This document shows, in pieces, positions 34,331 to 45,870 of a DNA stretch of 64,000 nt. The stretch is from Acheta domesticus (lineage: Eukaryota; Arthropoda; Insecta; Orthoptera; Gryllidae): NCBI GenBank assembly GCA_031308135.1, contig JAHLJT010009419.1:65492723-65556722 (forward strand), given 5' to 3'. The notes under the pieces are model-generated. The model had not been told where the DNA came from. It did no database searches and saw nothing but the letters and a program-made list of their open reading frames with translations. The stretch's first letter is position 1; every line of letters begins with the position of its first letter. The position numbers and the translations under genes were made by a program.

Positions 34331-35600
34331 CTGGTGAGTTTTCTACGCGAAAGCGGTTCGCAAACCTCGTGACCCATAAACACGTATTTGGAGATGAAGT
34401 GGGGACTCCTGGAGGAAAGCAGTCTGGCAGGCGCGGAATCTCTCAGACGCCAGAAAAAAACGATCCGCTTCGCATTGACAGCACTCGGCGCGGCGCCGTA
34501 ATTGCTCCGGACGACGCGACGCGACGCGAGGCAGCTGACGGCGCTGTCTCCTCTCCAGCACCGCCCCCCTCCCGCCGCTACGCCCCACATCTCGCCACGC
34601 TGTCCCCTCCGGCCCTGCTCCGCCCACGCCACGCCCCGTCGCAGCCACGCTTAGGCACTCACCTCACCCTACCCTTATCTCTTCCCTGTCTGCTTGCGCC
34701 GTAGCCATCGCCCTGCTCAAACCCCAGCTCCCACCTCCTACCACTCCTTTATCTCTTGTTTTGCGCCTGATGCTGTCCTACCTGTGTCTCGCTCCACTCT
34801 CGCCCACCTCCGCCCTATTGTCATCCCAGCCCTCACTTCCGCCTTCAACTCTGTCTCATTCTCTTCCTTCTAGTCCACCTTCTTCACCACCCAACTCCCC
34901 CTTCGCCTCGCAACCTGTCTTCTTCTCAGCCCCTAACCCCATCTCCTCCACCGCCCCACCCTCCGCCTTGTCCTCCAACTCTTTCTTCTCTTTTTCCTTC
35001 CTTACCTCTCCGTCTTCTTCTCCGCTTCCTCCTCCTTTTACCTCTTCTGTTTCCTTCGGGTTCCTCCTGCTTCCCTCCCACTGTCACCTCCCTCTTCTGC
35101 CTCTTCTTCCTTTTCCTTTCCCACTCTGTCACCTCTCTCTTCCTCATCCTTATTCTTCTTTCTTTCCCCATTTGTCTCGTCCCTCCTCCCCTTTCTTTCC
35201 CTCCTCCCCCATCATTTTCCTCTATCTTTTCCTCCATGTCTTCATCCACGAGCTGTCTCACTCGTGCTGACGTCCTCACCCCCGTCCGCTCCGCCCAGCC
35301 CCGCCCTCGCCCCGCCTCCTTCCACTCTCCCGCCGCGGGAAGTGGACCGGCTGCAAGGCGTCGGCGACTCAGAGCCCGTCCACGTGGGCTCAGCTGCCCG
35401 CCGCCGCGCCGCCGCCGCCGCCTTGTGCAGGATGACAGGCAGATCCTTTGACGGAGACGCGCGCCTCGCGGAGTTGCTTCTCCAAATTGTTCGCCCACTC
35501 GCGCTGGCTCTTTCTTCCTTCCGGCGCCACAGGTGCTGTGCGGTTCCGGCAGCGCACTCGGACACCTATAAAGACATCGTTTTAGGATAGACATCTTGCC
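34331..35600. other. GC-rich blocks flanking a 440-bp polypyrimidine tract
   Basis: GC- and CpG-rich sequence at 34410-34650 is followed by a nearly pure C/T plus strand (about 34780-35240) and a second GC-rich block (35240-35530) ending with CACCTATAAAGAC near 35562-35574, a TATA-like motif. Long frames on both strands (34761-35270 plus, 34926-35594 minus and others) are Ser/Pro- or Arg/Gly/Glu-rich readings of this composition with no domain. It could be an unrecognised promoter inside the intron, or a repeat-derived block. Confidence 0.45.
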
Positions 35601-35686
35601 AGACCGGACATCCGGTCAGATGGTATAACTTAGAAGATTGGATATCGTACCACTTCGAGACTTGTGCTAGATCGGACCCTCTTATC

Positions 35687-36116
35687 GTCTAGATCAGGGA
35701 TGTTCAACTTGCAAGGCCGCAAGAGCCACAACTGAAACTTTTAATATGGATGCAGGCCATATTTTCTTTACTTGGATGATCCAAACGTGACTCCGTGTTG
35801 TTGAGCTCGTCACTTTGCTCTGAGACATGGGAGAGGAACCATGCATTATCTCAGGCTCTACCATACATAACGCAGTGAAACAAATTGGGATGATTTTGAA
35901 TTTCTGAATTTACTAGAAAAATAACAATTTAACCTATTTTTAAATTAAGGGGGTGTTGAAACCCGACAGGGCGCGTGCGTTAGGCGCAATATTCTCGCCC
36001 GACATGGATGCAAGGGACTTTCATGTTTCTCTAATAATATTTCGCAGGCCAAAATAAATGGCACCGCAGGCGGCATGCAGTCCGCGGGCCATCAGTTGGA
36101 AAGCCCTAGTCTATAT
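35687..36116. mobile_element. Non-autonomous hAT element (MITE, 414 bp) with 8-bp TSDs
   Basis: The element spans 35695-36108. The left end is CAGGGATGTTCAACTTGCAA and the right end, reversed, is TAGGGCTTTCCAACTGATGG; both run into GGCC(G/C)C, a typical hAT-type inverted terminus. The flanking 8-bp target duplications are GTCTAGAT (35687-35694) and GTCTATAT (36109-36116), seven of eight matching. It has no transposase sequence and so would have depended on one in trans. Confidence 0.78.
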
Positions 36117-36419
36117 CATTCAGTCAGTTTGGACAACGCACCCGAGGGGTCCTTATGCCGTAAGAGTTCTACTACGTCATTGGATGCATCAAACCAGATG
36201 TCCATGTGCTCTAACATCGTACCAGACGGACGAAAATCTATCAAAACTTTGTATTAGTGCTCGATAACCCATAACGCACGAACCAGTATCCTGTGATTTC
36301 TTTCAATGTTTGTGAATAACAATAATGAATACATGACTTCTTCATAATTACAATTCTATTGAAATAAAATGAAAGAATTTTCTTCAAAATAACTTAAAAT
36401 TTGTCACACTGATTATTAT

Positions 36420-37085
36420 TATTTTCAAATGTGGTTAGTGTTCAGGCGTTGGCCGAAAGGAAGTTTTGTTCACACGAGTCGACCACGTGTTAATCGTAAC
36501 AGAACAGGCGTCGTAATAAATGGGTCATCGTATTTGAAGGCAAGTACTTTCGGATGCTTTGTACCTTTGCACGGCACTTCAAAAATACAACAACCAGGTA
36601 GCTACTTCTGATTCTTTTGTTGCTTTTTGTTCAATACTATTTAAAAATTTGGTTGAGTCATCTTCAATAGGAGTACAAAATTTCCCTTTGCTTTTCAACT
36701 CTAATTAGTATTCAAGCTTTTGGGGAATCCTATGTTTTATTAAGGCAAGTCGGTCACGTATTAATCGTACAAAATTAGACGTCGTGCCAGATTCGGCTCA
36801 TACCAGAAACTTCCGCTGCTTCTCTCTCGGGCTTGATTCTTTCTATTCATAGCACTTCAGTTTCTTTGATTTTTAGGGCTTTAACAAGTTGGAGGGTCAT
36901 CTTATTACGGAATTAAAGTTCCACTCTGTTTTCCAATTTTCAATTTTAATTATCATTCAGAAGTTCAACGAGTCATGTGTTTCGGCGAGTCGGATACGTA
37001 ATAAGATACTCAAGCTTATCGAGGCAGATCGAACAATGTGCCAGTCACTTCTGCAGCTTCCATCTCATACTTGAACTTTTTCTCT
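36420..37085. repeat. Degenerate tandem array, about three units of 240-270 bp
   Basis: Variants of CAAGTCGGTCACGTATTAATC begin near 36476, 36745 and 36986. The first two continue through CGTACAAAATTAGACGTCGT-like sequence. Blocks such as GGGTCATCTT, TTCAACTCTAATTA-like sequence and CTTCWGCWGCTTC recur between the anchors. No shared ORF is seen. Confidence 0.7.
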
Positions 37086-38606
37086 TTCTCAGTCATTTCT
37101 TCTTAGAAAAAAAAGCTTCAGAAGGAATGTCAATGTGTGTTTAATATTTTAACCCGTTTGTTTCTCTTTTGACCATTTGACCTGTTTTTCTGAATTGACC
37201 ATTTTTTCTCTCTAAAGTAATCGGAATGTGGTTCTGACTACTCTAATATATTTCAAACAGTACACATGATAGCGAATTGTACGAAACCAAAGATGAGAAT
37301 GTGTTAAACTATTAAATATTTCAGCTACATTTAATAGCAGAACACAAATTGATCCAAACATTCAGTAGGTAGTCTAGTTTACAGATATATACAACGTACA
37401 ATCCAATTTTTCTCTCAGGGGTTTCTTAGTTTAACAATATCGATGTCGTTCAACTACATCGTAATTAACTAAAGTGAATAGGTTCTCCAGTTGTACTTCT
37501 TTTAGTTGCCTTCCAGAACTTTTTTTTCTTTTTGATTTTGAATTTTTCACTGAAAGGTATATATGAGAAACTCACTACCTTTTTACCAAATGAATGACAA
37601 AGTAAAACGTAAGGCAAATTGTGTTGTCCTCCTACAGCAAATATTCATCTGCATGAATAATTACTTTTGTTTGCTGACCAACGCAATTGTAAGGGGTAAT
37701 CAAATAAACATGATTCACTGCAATAAGCATCGGCTTTGCAACGGAGATGTGCGTCGTAATTTCTTTTTCTGGTTTGCTGAATGTCCTATGTAGTCAGTGA
37801 ATTGCAATTTCTTTGACATTTGTAATGAATTATGCAGTAAAGGAGGATTATTTACTTAGAATATATCCGGTCTCTCCATTACGTATTCGTTTATTCTCAA
37901 AACGAAAGAGTCATTCTTGACATGTTTTTCCTTTTTCGCAATTCTGGAAAACAATACTCTTAATACCGTATGGCAATGACTTAGAAAGTAGGTATTTGTA
38001 CTATGAGTTTGCTCTTTTGATAAAAATTGGTGTTCTACTTTAATGATGACACGTTTTTATTCAAGTACTTAAATTTTGTATCTTTTAATTATATTTATAT
38101 CTATCATTATAAAGGAAATTTGTGATTTTAATGGTTCTCATGCATTTCATTTCGGTGATCATGTGGGTCATTCCTCATAAGAAAAGCCATATATCTCAAC
38201 TTCATAATCACACTTCAAAGATGACATCTTTCTGGAAAATGAAAAAACTAGGACATTGTGCCCAAATAAAGTTTTTTAGGCTTCAATACTTCGTTCTTTT
38301 TTGCTCCCACTTTACCAATGTGAGCCAGAGAAAATTGGTTCCTCCACGCCTCAGTTAACTTGTCACGGTTCGTTTGAATGTGTGGTCAGCACCGTTTATA
38401 AAGGAAAAAATCGATCATTCTCTTTTCAGTAGATACTTATTAGCTACATAATTTTGAGTTTATATTGGCGAATCAAAACATACATGTTTTATTCATTTTA
38501 AGTATTTGAATTTTTGAAGATTGAATCAAATTACAATTGAAAGATATTAATATTTCGAACTGTTTTGAGTGTAAAGTAGTATGGATTGTATATACAGTAT
38601 ATAACT

Positions 38607-38760
38607 ACTAGGTCATTAGCGACCACTATTGGATTTAATGTTATGGTATGAGGATGAAACAATGTGATTATAGGGGGTTAAAGGACAAACACGTACAACC
38701 ATGCGGAACTCTAAACCGCGACCCCTCGATACGAGATCACAACGGCCGACAACACATATT
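38607..38760 (-). repeat. tRNA-derived SINE, copy 2 (degenerate)
   Basis: The tail AGGTCATTAGCGACCACTATT, the mid block ATAGGGGGTTAAA and ACGTACAACCATGC follow the same order as in the copy at 25901-26105. The B-box region is mutated and the tRNA-like head is truncated near 38757. Confidence 0.7.
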
Positions 38761-41529
38761 TGTTCCGTTCCTAAAACCTTTTTTCGGTATATGACATTCA
38801 TTTGATTTTCAAAAACAAAATGTCTGTAAAGAAATTATTTTTGTAGGGAAATATCTAGATAATATATGCTTTCTTTTTCATAAAATTTGTACGAATTAAC
38901 ATTATACCGCTACTGTAAAATTCTGAGTTTATACACCTAGCAGAAAATGTCACATTCTATCATTATTTTCCTCCAAATAATATATTTTAATATTTGTTTC
39001 AATTTCATTGCTCTCCCTATTACGAAGGTATAAACAACTGTGTATAAAAGCTAGAAGCAGTCAAAATAACGTCATGTTCACTTTCATTTCGAAGACAAAA
39101 ACATCTTGCTCTCCTGGGAACGTCAAAATGCTCTCATGAATAGCTAGGAAGATCTGATAAAGTTATTTACTCGGGTTTACTATATTAAGCACACTAGTGG
39201 CATAATTAAAACGATTCGAAGTTTATAAAAATGGATAAATAATAACCCAATTAATTAACATTTTTAAATATGGAAAAAATTGAGATTTGTGTGTGTGTGG
39301 TTAGTATCATCGATTATTTTGAAATCGTTTCTCATATTTCGATTTCATGATTAGAATCATAAGGCTTGGTTATTACAAATCGAAGTACAAGAGGGTGAAC
39401 AGAAATTAAAGGATCGCAATGGAAAGTGAATATTCTCAACATCAAAACACACACGCTGTTCCTGAAGTAGCTTACAAAAACACATCAAGTGGCATATTTC
39501 ACATGTGTATTTCATACTGTTTGGTATATTGTTTGTAAATTTATAGTATTCTCCGTTAACTAACAAAATGCCAGGAATATAAACGAATCGTCATGAAATC
39601 ATGCAACTCGTGATATAATTATTCTAGATGTTTCATAGCATCAAAGCATTGTCATTTATCAACTCATTCCGATATTAATTAATTTATTTTAATATATTAT
39701 AAATAATATATCACAGATATTGAAATATCGGTTATAATGGATAGGTTTTAATATATATTACAAATACCGGTTTAATTAAAAGTAGAATTAAGAGGCCGTG
39801 GCCACTTGTCATACACATGTGTAAAACCTATTGCATCAGCAGGCGTTTAAGTATCTCACAATATTTAAATGACTTGCTTGAAGACCACATAAACTGCAGT
39901 AAGTTTCCAAATTTAAACAATAAGCGGCAAAAACCATTTTTTGATGTGATAGTTAATGGTTTCTCACGAAATATTTTGACATTGACTCTTGTTTTGGAAA
40001 AAAAATAAAGTATGATCAGTTTTTCTTATTCAAATATAGACTTCTCTTCATACTAGCCTTATTTTTCCATCTCTATGTCAACTTCATTAATGAAATTGCG
40101 ATTACCGTAACTCACTCATAAATTCAAGTATTAAGTGATCGATTGTTCCAGTTATTTTTGAATATATTTCTCCCAAACCAGTTGAGGATTTCTCATCGGT
40201 ATCAAACATAGAGTATTGCATTGATAATGTACTGCAGTGAACTCCTCACATTTTGTAGTGGCAATTTTCGACATAATGGAAATATTTTTGTTTGGTATTT
40301 ATTAGTTTTGTATTAATGTGAAATGACTCTAATTTAAATTGAAAGTGTCAAAAAGTTTAATGAATAGCAAGTCTAAACTAGACTTTGAGGAAGCGTTATC
40401 AGATAAATTATTGTTAATCTCTTCTTTTACTTAGCTTAAGATGCGTGAAAAAGAACATAAAATGCGAGTAGAAAAAACGGGATACATTTGAAAAATGTTA
40501 CAAAAATCTGATGGCATACTTTTGTTTCGAACAATAGTATATTTAAAAAAATAATAAAGAAGACTATATTTCTAAGCTTCTTTCATAAGACTATTTTTAA
40601 GTGGTTCAGAAATAAAATTTTACAATAAAAGACGTACGTAATATTGAGTTAAATGTTTTATCCTTTATGAATGAATGTCTCAGTGCTCAATTTTTGCACT
40701 TTTAAAGGTCAATTTTCAATATATTTCCCTTTACTTTCTTCTTTTCACTGCCTGCAGTTACTTCGAACATGAAATATCACTTACATATTCGGTACTAATA
40801 GAAAATATCAAAACAATTATTACTCGAACTGGATTTCTAAAATCAAAGAAAATGTTTTGTCATTTAATACTTAAGAACGTTAAATGTGAGTGAATGAATG
40901 TTAGAACTAATTTTTCTATATTTATCTATATCTATATTTGTCTATATCTAAGCGGAAATGCAATCATGGAAATCGCAGGAAACTCAAATAGTTTTATAAC
41001 TACACGTAATTTTGTATGCTTATATTTTGACAAATTTCCTACATATGCCCAGTATTGTAATAGATATGCAGGGAGTATATTAACATTGTCACAAATACGT
41101 AGACACGGGCATGTTTTAGGGACAGTTGGGCGACTCAAGTTCATTTTCAAGGTGTTCTCACTACTTACTCTTCTCTTTCCTGCACCCTACAACCAATCAG
41201 AGTAACTTTTGCCACTGCCCATTCGGAAATAAATTTGTGGTGGTGGTCACGAAGAAGAGACGGTTGAGAGAGGAAACGACCATTGTAAACAAATTGACTG
41301 TAACTATGAAAAAAATGTCAAGCTATTTCTTCAAAAGAAATTAAATTGGTATTAATTACACGGAGAGTAATATAAAACATAATTTTATAAGTACACACAA
41401 AATTTGATGACAAATTCCTTAGCCTCCAAAAGTATTGAAATCATATTGCATCCTTCGCTATTGATAAAAATCATTCATCTCAGTTATGGACGAAATGATA
41501 CGGTACTAAAAACCATAACAAACATTTTT

Positions 41530-41710
41530 AATTTATTTATTTAGGGTTTATTTTACACTACTACTCATGAACGACCACAAGTATCACTAGTACACAATTT
41601 ACATAAAAGATATTACAATTCACATTTTGCAATCATATATTAGGCAATTCATTCAGGAATCACAAAACGTATGTAATATAAATGAATGCACTTTTTACCT
41701 TCAGAGACAA
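41530..41710 (-). repeat. Possible LINE 3'-tail remnant
   Basis: TTTATTTATTTAGGGTTTATTTTACAC followed by a moderately complex stretch reads, on the minus strand, like a 3' UTR ending in an A-rich tail, as in other LINE copies of this window. No coding part is present. Confidence 0.3.
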
Positions 41711-42079
41711 TACATGTTTGTGGGGCATTTGCAGTCAGAAATAACGAAAAATAGTTGAAATTTCCGATTTTCTTGTTAAATAAGAATATTCGCCTTTACT
41801 CTAAGATGAAAAGGTTTGAGGATTTTAGTTGTATATTTTTTACATTCTTCTACGGAGAAAAACAATTTAAATAAATTTTATCTGAACAAATTATGGACTA
41901 TACATATTTTTTAGGAACTAAAGAAATGTTTTCCAAAATCATAACAAACGTTGCCTGAAATAAAAACTCAAATCAACAAAAGTGGTCTCGAATAAACAAA
42001 AGTTGTCGTAAGAGATAACAAACGCTGAGCTGCTTGAAGTGGCGCGAACTGACAAGTCGGTGTGCGTCGTTTGTTGCAG

Positions 42080-42546
42080 GCCGCAAGAAGGAAGGCGGCG
42101 GCGGCGGCGGCATGAAGAAGCACGGCGGCCTCATGCTGATGGCGCTGATGATGAAGGGCGGCCTGATGGCGATGGCGTTCAAGGCCGTGGCGCTGCTGGC
42201 CGGCAAGGCGCTGCTGGTGGCCAAGATCGCGCTGGTGCTGGCGGCGGTGGTCGGGCTGAGCAAGCTGCTGGGCGGCGGCGGCGAGGAGAAGACCACCTAC
42301 GAGATCGTCAAGCACCCGCACGTCTCGCACGCCTACACCCACTCCAGCAGCCACGAGTTCTTGGGCGGGCACGGCGGCGGTGGCGGCGGCGGCGGCGGCC
42401 ACTACGACGCCAGCGGCGGCGGCGGCGGCCACGGCTGGGGACGCAGCATGGACTCGCCCTACCCGCACGTGCTGGCCTACAGAGGGCAGCTCCCCGAGGC
42501 GGTGGCCAACGCCAACGCCGCCCCCGCGCCCAACACCACCGCGTAG
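42080..42546 (+). CDS. Osi: Osiris family protein, exon 2 (residues 154-308)
   Basis: The acceptor TTTGTTGCAG precedes 42080. The first two bases complete the split Gly codon, and the frame reads RKKEGGGGGGMKK straight into the family's long hydrophobic segment (about residues 171-217, with regularly spaced Lys: MMKGGL, AFKAVALLAGKALLVAK, IALVLAAVVGLSKLL). A Thr/Tyr/His segment (TTYEIVKHPHVSHAYTHS, from residue 225) and a Gly/His-rich linker follow. HVLAYRGQL near residues 283-291 matches the C-terminal AQ-x-LAY-R type Osiris motif. The TAG is at 42544-42546. High GC keeps other frames open on both strands (for example 41968-42777 minus and 42039-42665 plus); these are shadows. The hydrophobic segment is thought to sit in or on endosomal or plasma membranes. 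Confidence 0.93.
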
Positions 42547-43475
42547 GGCGCCCGCCGACTCCGACTGCCTTCCGTCGCACCTGGACAGCAACCCACGGAC
42601 CACGGACTGTTCGCTTGTACCATGCCTCACGTGCTGACGACATGCCGCTTCTACTATTGCACTGATCGAGCCCCGCGCTTCCGAAATTGACTCGCCGTCC
42701 ATGAACACTAACAGTGCCACTAACAGTGAAAAGTATCCCCTACCATTAGATCTCAATGCAGACTTTTCTCTAATCACTAACTTCTAATCAGTTACCACCC
42801 TAAAATCATTCAACTTTCATTCAAGCATAACCGTTTCTCAGATTAATATGGCTTGCGTACGCGCTTGCAACATTTCTAACCCAACTACCCGTAATAGCTG
42901 TAAAACCGCACATCAGTTACAACTGTTCTTTTTAATATTTTCTTCAAAAGCGGACGTTTCTCTGAACCGTTGGCCACTGCGGATTATCTCATGGCAGACA
43001 AAAGTGCTTACGCTACTTTTGCAACGGACGTGTTTATCGTGCAATGATACTGTGTCTGGGCTTTGACACTTTGCTTTGCGAATTATTAATGATACCAAAA
43101 CGTGAGTGCACACATCTGTGATTAATGCATATACAACCCTACGACGAATGTATAAAAACGTGACGAAGACTGTACATAGAAGAACGCGAAAACTGCTACT
43201 AAAGAAAGTGTACATGACTTGCTGTACTTCTGTTTAAAATGATACTGTTGTGATCACAATGCTGATTAAAAGAACTTTACTGCCAGTACGGACGATGACA
43301 AACTATGAAAAAAGACTAGGTTACCAATATATTACTTCAACGCCAGACAGAAAACTTCAACTACTACGACTAGAAACTGTAACAACCATAACGAGAACAT
43401 CAACAACAACAACAACAACAATAAAATAACAAGTGACAAGTTGACAAGTGACAGAAGAACTTACTAATACTGCGC

Positions 43476-43481
43476 AATAAA
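43476..43481 (+). terminator. Poly(A) signal AATAAA (candidate 1)
   Basis: A canonical AATAAA lies about 930 bases after the Osiris stop codon. Confidence 0.5.
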
Positions 43482-43574
43482 TGCAATATCTCATCTCATC
43501 AACTGACCGTTATTTAATACATGCTCACTATTTATTTATTTATGTCGCACATGTAAATGTATGTCCACCTGTTT

Positions 43575-43580
43575 AATAAA
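43575..43580 (+). terminator. Poly(A) signal AATAAA (candidate 2)
   Basis: This canonical AATAAA is followed within about 45 bases by a T/GT-rich stretch (TTTTGCTTTTGTGTC), a plausible downstream element, so it is the stronger of the two candidates. Confidence 0.55.
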
Positions 43581-43600
43581 AATCTATTTATTTTGCATAA

Positions 43601-44600
43601 ATATTGGCTTACTATTTTGCTTTTGTGTCTACAACTTTGTATATTGATTTTTGAGATCCATATTCTTTCCAACAGCTGACAAAGATGAGAAACCTGCTAT
43701 TGTAAGTAAGCATACAAAATACCTACTTAGAAAAATCTATATTGGGCGTAGCATAACTCCTGTATTGCAACGCACTGTAGAATATTTTAATTGATGTTTT
43801 TATTCTAAAGATCAAGGATGATCTTTTGAAGATAATCACTGAATCGTTACGACAAACAGGAGTAAATTGTATCAAGTTAACGAATGTGAAAAAAATGAAA
43901 TCGAGAATTAAATCTGAACAAGATTCAGTGAACATTAACTTTTCACTTTTAATTCTATTTGAGTGAAAGTTAAAATTTGTAATACAATTAGTTACTTCTA
44001 AAACGAAACACGCCTTCAAAATGTAACCTATTTTAAAGTTCTTACAAAATAGACTAAAGAAAAGTTTAAAGAAATATTATTACAATGTATGTAATTATTC
44101 ACGTTCACAAAAATATTTGTATTTCGTAAAAGAAGTCGGCTACTAACAAAATAGAAATGACATAAACTGTTAACCTGACTACTTACTTTTTCTCAATATG
44201 TATGAGAACACAAATAAGAAATGTAAGAGGTTAATAGAGAAGTTTAGAAAAGAAGAAAGAAATAAAGGTCTACTTTTTTCTAAATTAATGCTTTCATATA
44301 AAAATTTTGATGAACGTGATACAGTACACACTACTAAAAAAATAATGAGAGACTCTTAATGACCAAAAGTAACTCCACAATGAATTATGAGAGGACTGCA
44401 AATTAAGTAAATTATTTCAGGGTGAATCCTACAGAGCGAAAAAATATTTTTGGATACTTACATACAACCAGGAAATTAATATGAACAATGAAAAATCTCT
44501 ATTATTTTATGAAAAATAATAAAATATCTATACATTTCTATTGTTTAAAAATAGAACAGAATTCATAGATATTTTTTATCTCTCTTACTTTACAAAATAT
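43601..44600. other. Unassigned AT-rich spacer
   Basis: I see no gene, RNA or clear repeat. The minus-strand frame 43723-44019 has no domain. Confidence 0.45.
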
Positions 44601-44606
44601 ACCCAT

Positions 44607-44632
44607 CAGAGGTTACCCATCAGTAACCTCTG
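44607..44632. repeat. Short perfect hairpin
   Basis: The 10-bp arms CAGAGGTTAC and GTAACCTCTG flank a 6-base loop. It lies close to the GC-rich block at 44780-45120; its role is unknown. Confidence 0.7.
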
Positions 44633-44779
44633 CAAGAAATATCCATTTAGTCATATTGAATTTCCCTTTGCTTATTGACGTAAAAATCACTAGTGGAGAC
44701 TGTTTTGAATGGGTAAATGATCTGACAAATAGGGTAAAATGATATATTATGAGTGATGACGGAGCGATGACGTCATGAA

Positions 44780-45120
44780 GGACAGTGGAAACGGGAGAGT
44801 GGCGAGAAAGCAGCTGCAGACCCTCGTGCAAACTCCGCGCGTCGCCGCCCCCGAAGCGGCTGAGATCTGATTGGCGTATTCGGTGCGCCGCGCCGCCCGG
44901 AGGCGAGCGTCGACCCAGAGAGCAGGAAGAAGAGGACGACGCCACTTCCGTCGACCGGTGCAACTGGTGGGTGTCTCCCAAGGCTGCGGACGGCCAGTGG
45001 TTGCGCCGCCGAGCGGGTTTTTGTGGGCGGTCGCTCCCGATCTGCCGCTCTCGATCCGACGCCCACCCCGCCACTGCGTCTGAGAACCACTTCCGAACCA
45101 CCTTGCCACTTTCCGCTTGA
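44780..45120. other. GC-rich CpG block
   Basis: The GC-rich segment is followed to about 45500 and again at 45730-45870 by C/T-rich plus-strand sequence with repeated TTCATTC and CCACC-type blocks. Overlapping frames on both strands (for example 44747-45127 minus, 44785-45120 plus, 45023-45397 plus) have no domain. Confidence 0.4.
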
Positions 45121-45655
45121 GGTTCACTGCCGCCCTGCCCCCGCCTCGGCTCCGGCTCCGTTTGCGATTCGTTTCCTTTTGCTACGATTCATCCACTCGC
45201 CATTCACGACCAGCCACTCTTCATTCCGAATAATTACTCTTCGTTCTCGACTACCTAGAGTTCATTCCCGAACAAACACTTTTCATTCACAATATTCTTT
45301 CTTCATTCTTACCCACCTCCATTTTATTCTAGACTTCTCACTTGTCTTTCCCCAAACAACGATACTTCATTCCAGAGCACCCATTTCTTATTTTTGACCA
45401 CCCAATCTTCTTTCCCAAGCATCTACTTTTCATTCACGACCACCACTCGACCTCCACTCTTCGTTCCCGAATAATCAAACTTTATTCCTGACCACCTGTT
45501 GTGTTCTCAGCTACGTTTGGGGTGTATTTTGGTGACACGCGCATCTTTTGTGATCGTCAATTGTCGTTGTGTTGGCGTTACCATTACAACGATGATAGCT
45601 AAAAATTACGTGTCTGTTCAAATGTGTGTTTCATGTATCGCCGATTGAGATAATA

Positions 45656-45730
45656 AATTGGTTGTATTGTGATACAATATTAATTGGTTGTATTGTGATA
45701 CAATATTAATTGGTTGTATTGTGATACAAT
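45656..45730. repeat. 26-bp tandem repeat, three copies, each a hairpin
   Basis: Units start at 45656, 45682 and 45708. Each contains TTGTATTGTGATACAA, whose six-base arms pair around a TGTG loop. The units are identical apart from the truncated end of the third. Confidence 0.9.
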
Positions 45731-45870
45731 GCCACCTACTCTTCATCTCCAATATTCACTCTTCATTCGCGACCCCTCCTCTCTCATTTCATACCACCCA
45801 CTTCTCATTTTCAACCACTCACTCTCCTGTCCCTATCCACACATTCAACCCACCTCCAAACCCCCACCGA

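Larger units (their letters stand above)
27446..42079 (+). other. Osiris intron 1 (14.6 kb, phase 1)
   Basis: The donor GTGAGT at 27446 and acceptor TTTGTTGCAG ending at 42079 are both strong. The intron splits the gene between the DUF1676 N-terminal part and its basic, hydrophobic C-terminal part. I found no extra coding exon: the residues on both sides of the junction (LLEEG, then RKKEGG) run as expected for the family without a gap. It hosts several repeats listed separately. Stretches 27823-30194, 32200-34330 and 38761-41529 hold nothing else I can identify. Confidence 0.85.
42547..43600 (+). other. Osiris 3' UTR
   Basis: After the stop there is about 1 kb without another domain-bearing frame, ending at one of two poly(A) signals (43476 or 43575). 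It includes a (CAA)n run near 43402-43420. Confidence 0.5.

Noticed and set aside
34761..35594. Ser/Pro-rich plus-strand and Arg/Gly/Glu-rich minus-strand frames of 169-222 aa
   Set aside because: They are readings of a polypyrimidine tract; low complexity and no start or splice context.
41968..42777. 269-aa minus-strand frame and the alternative plus-strand frames over Osiris exon 2
   Set aside because: They are antisense or out-of-frame shadows of the GC-rich exon; Ala/Gly/Arg-rich with no recognisable domain.
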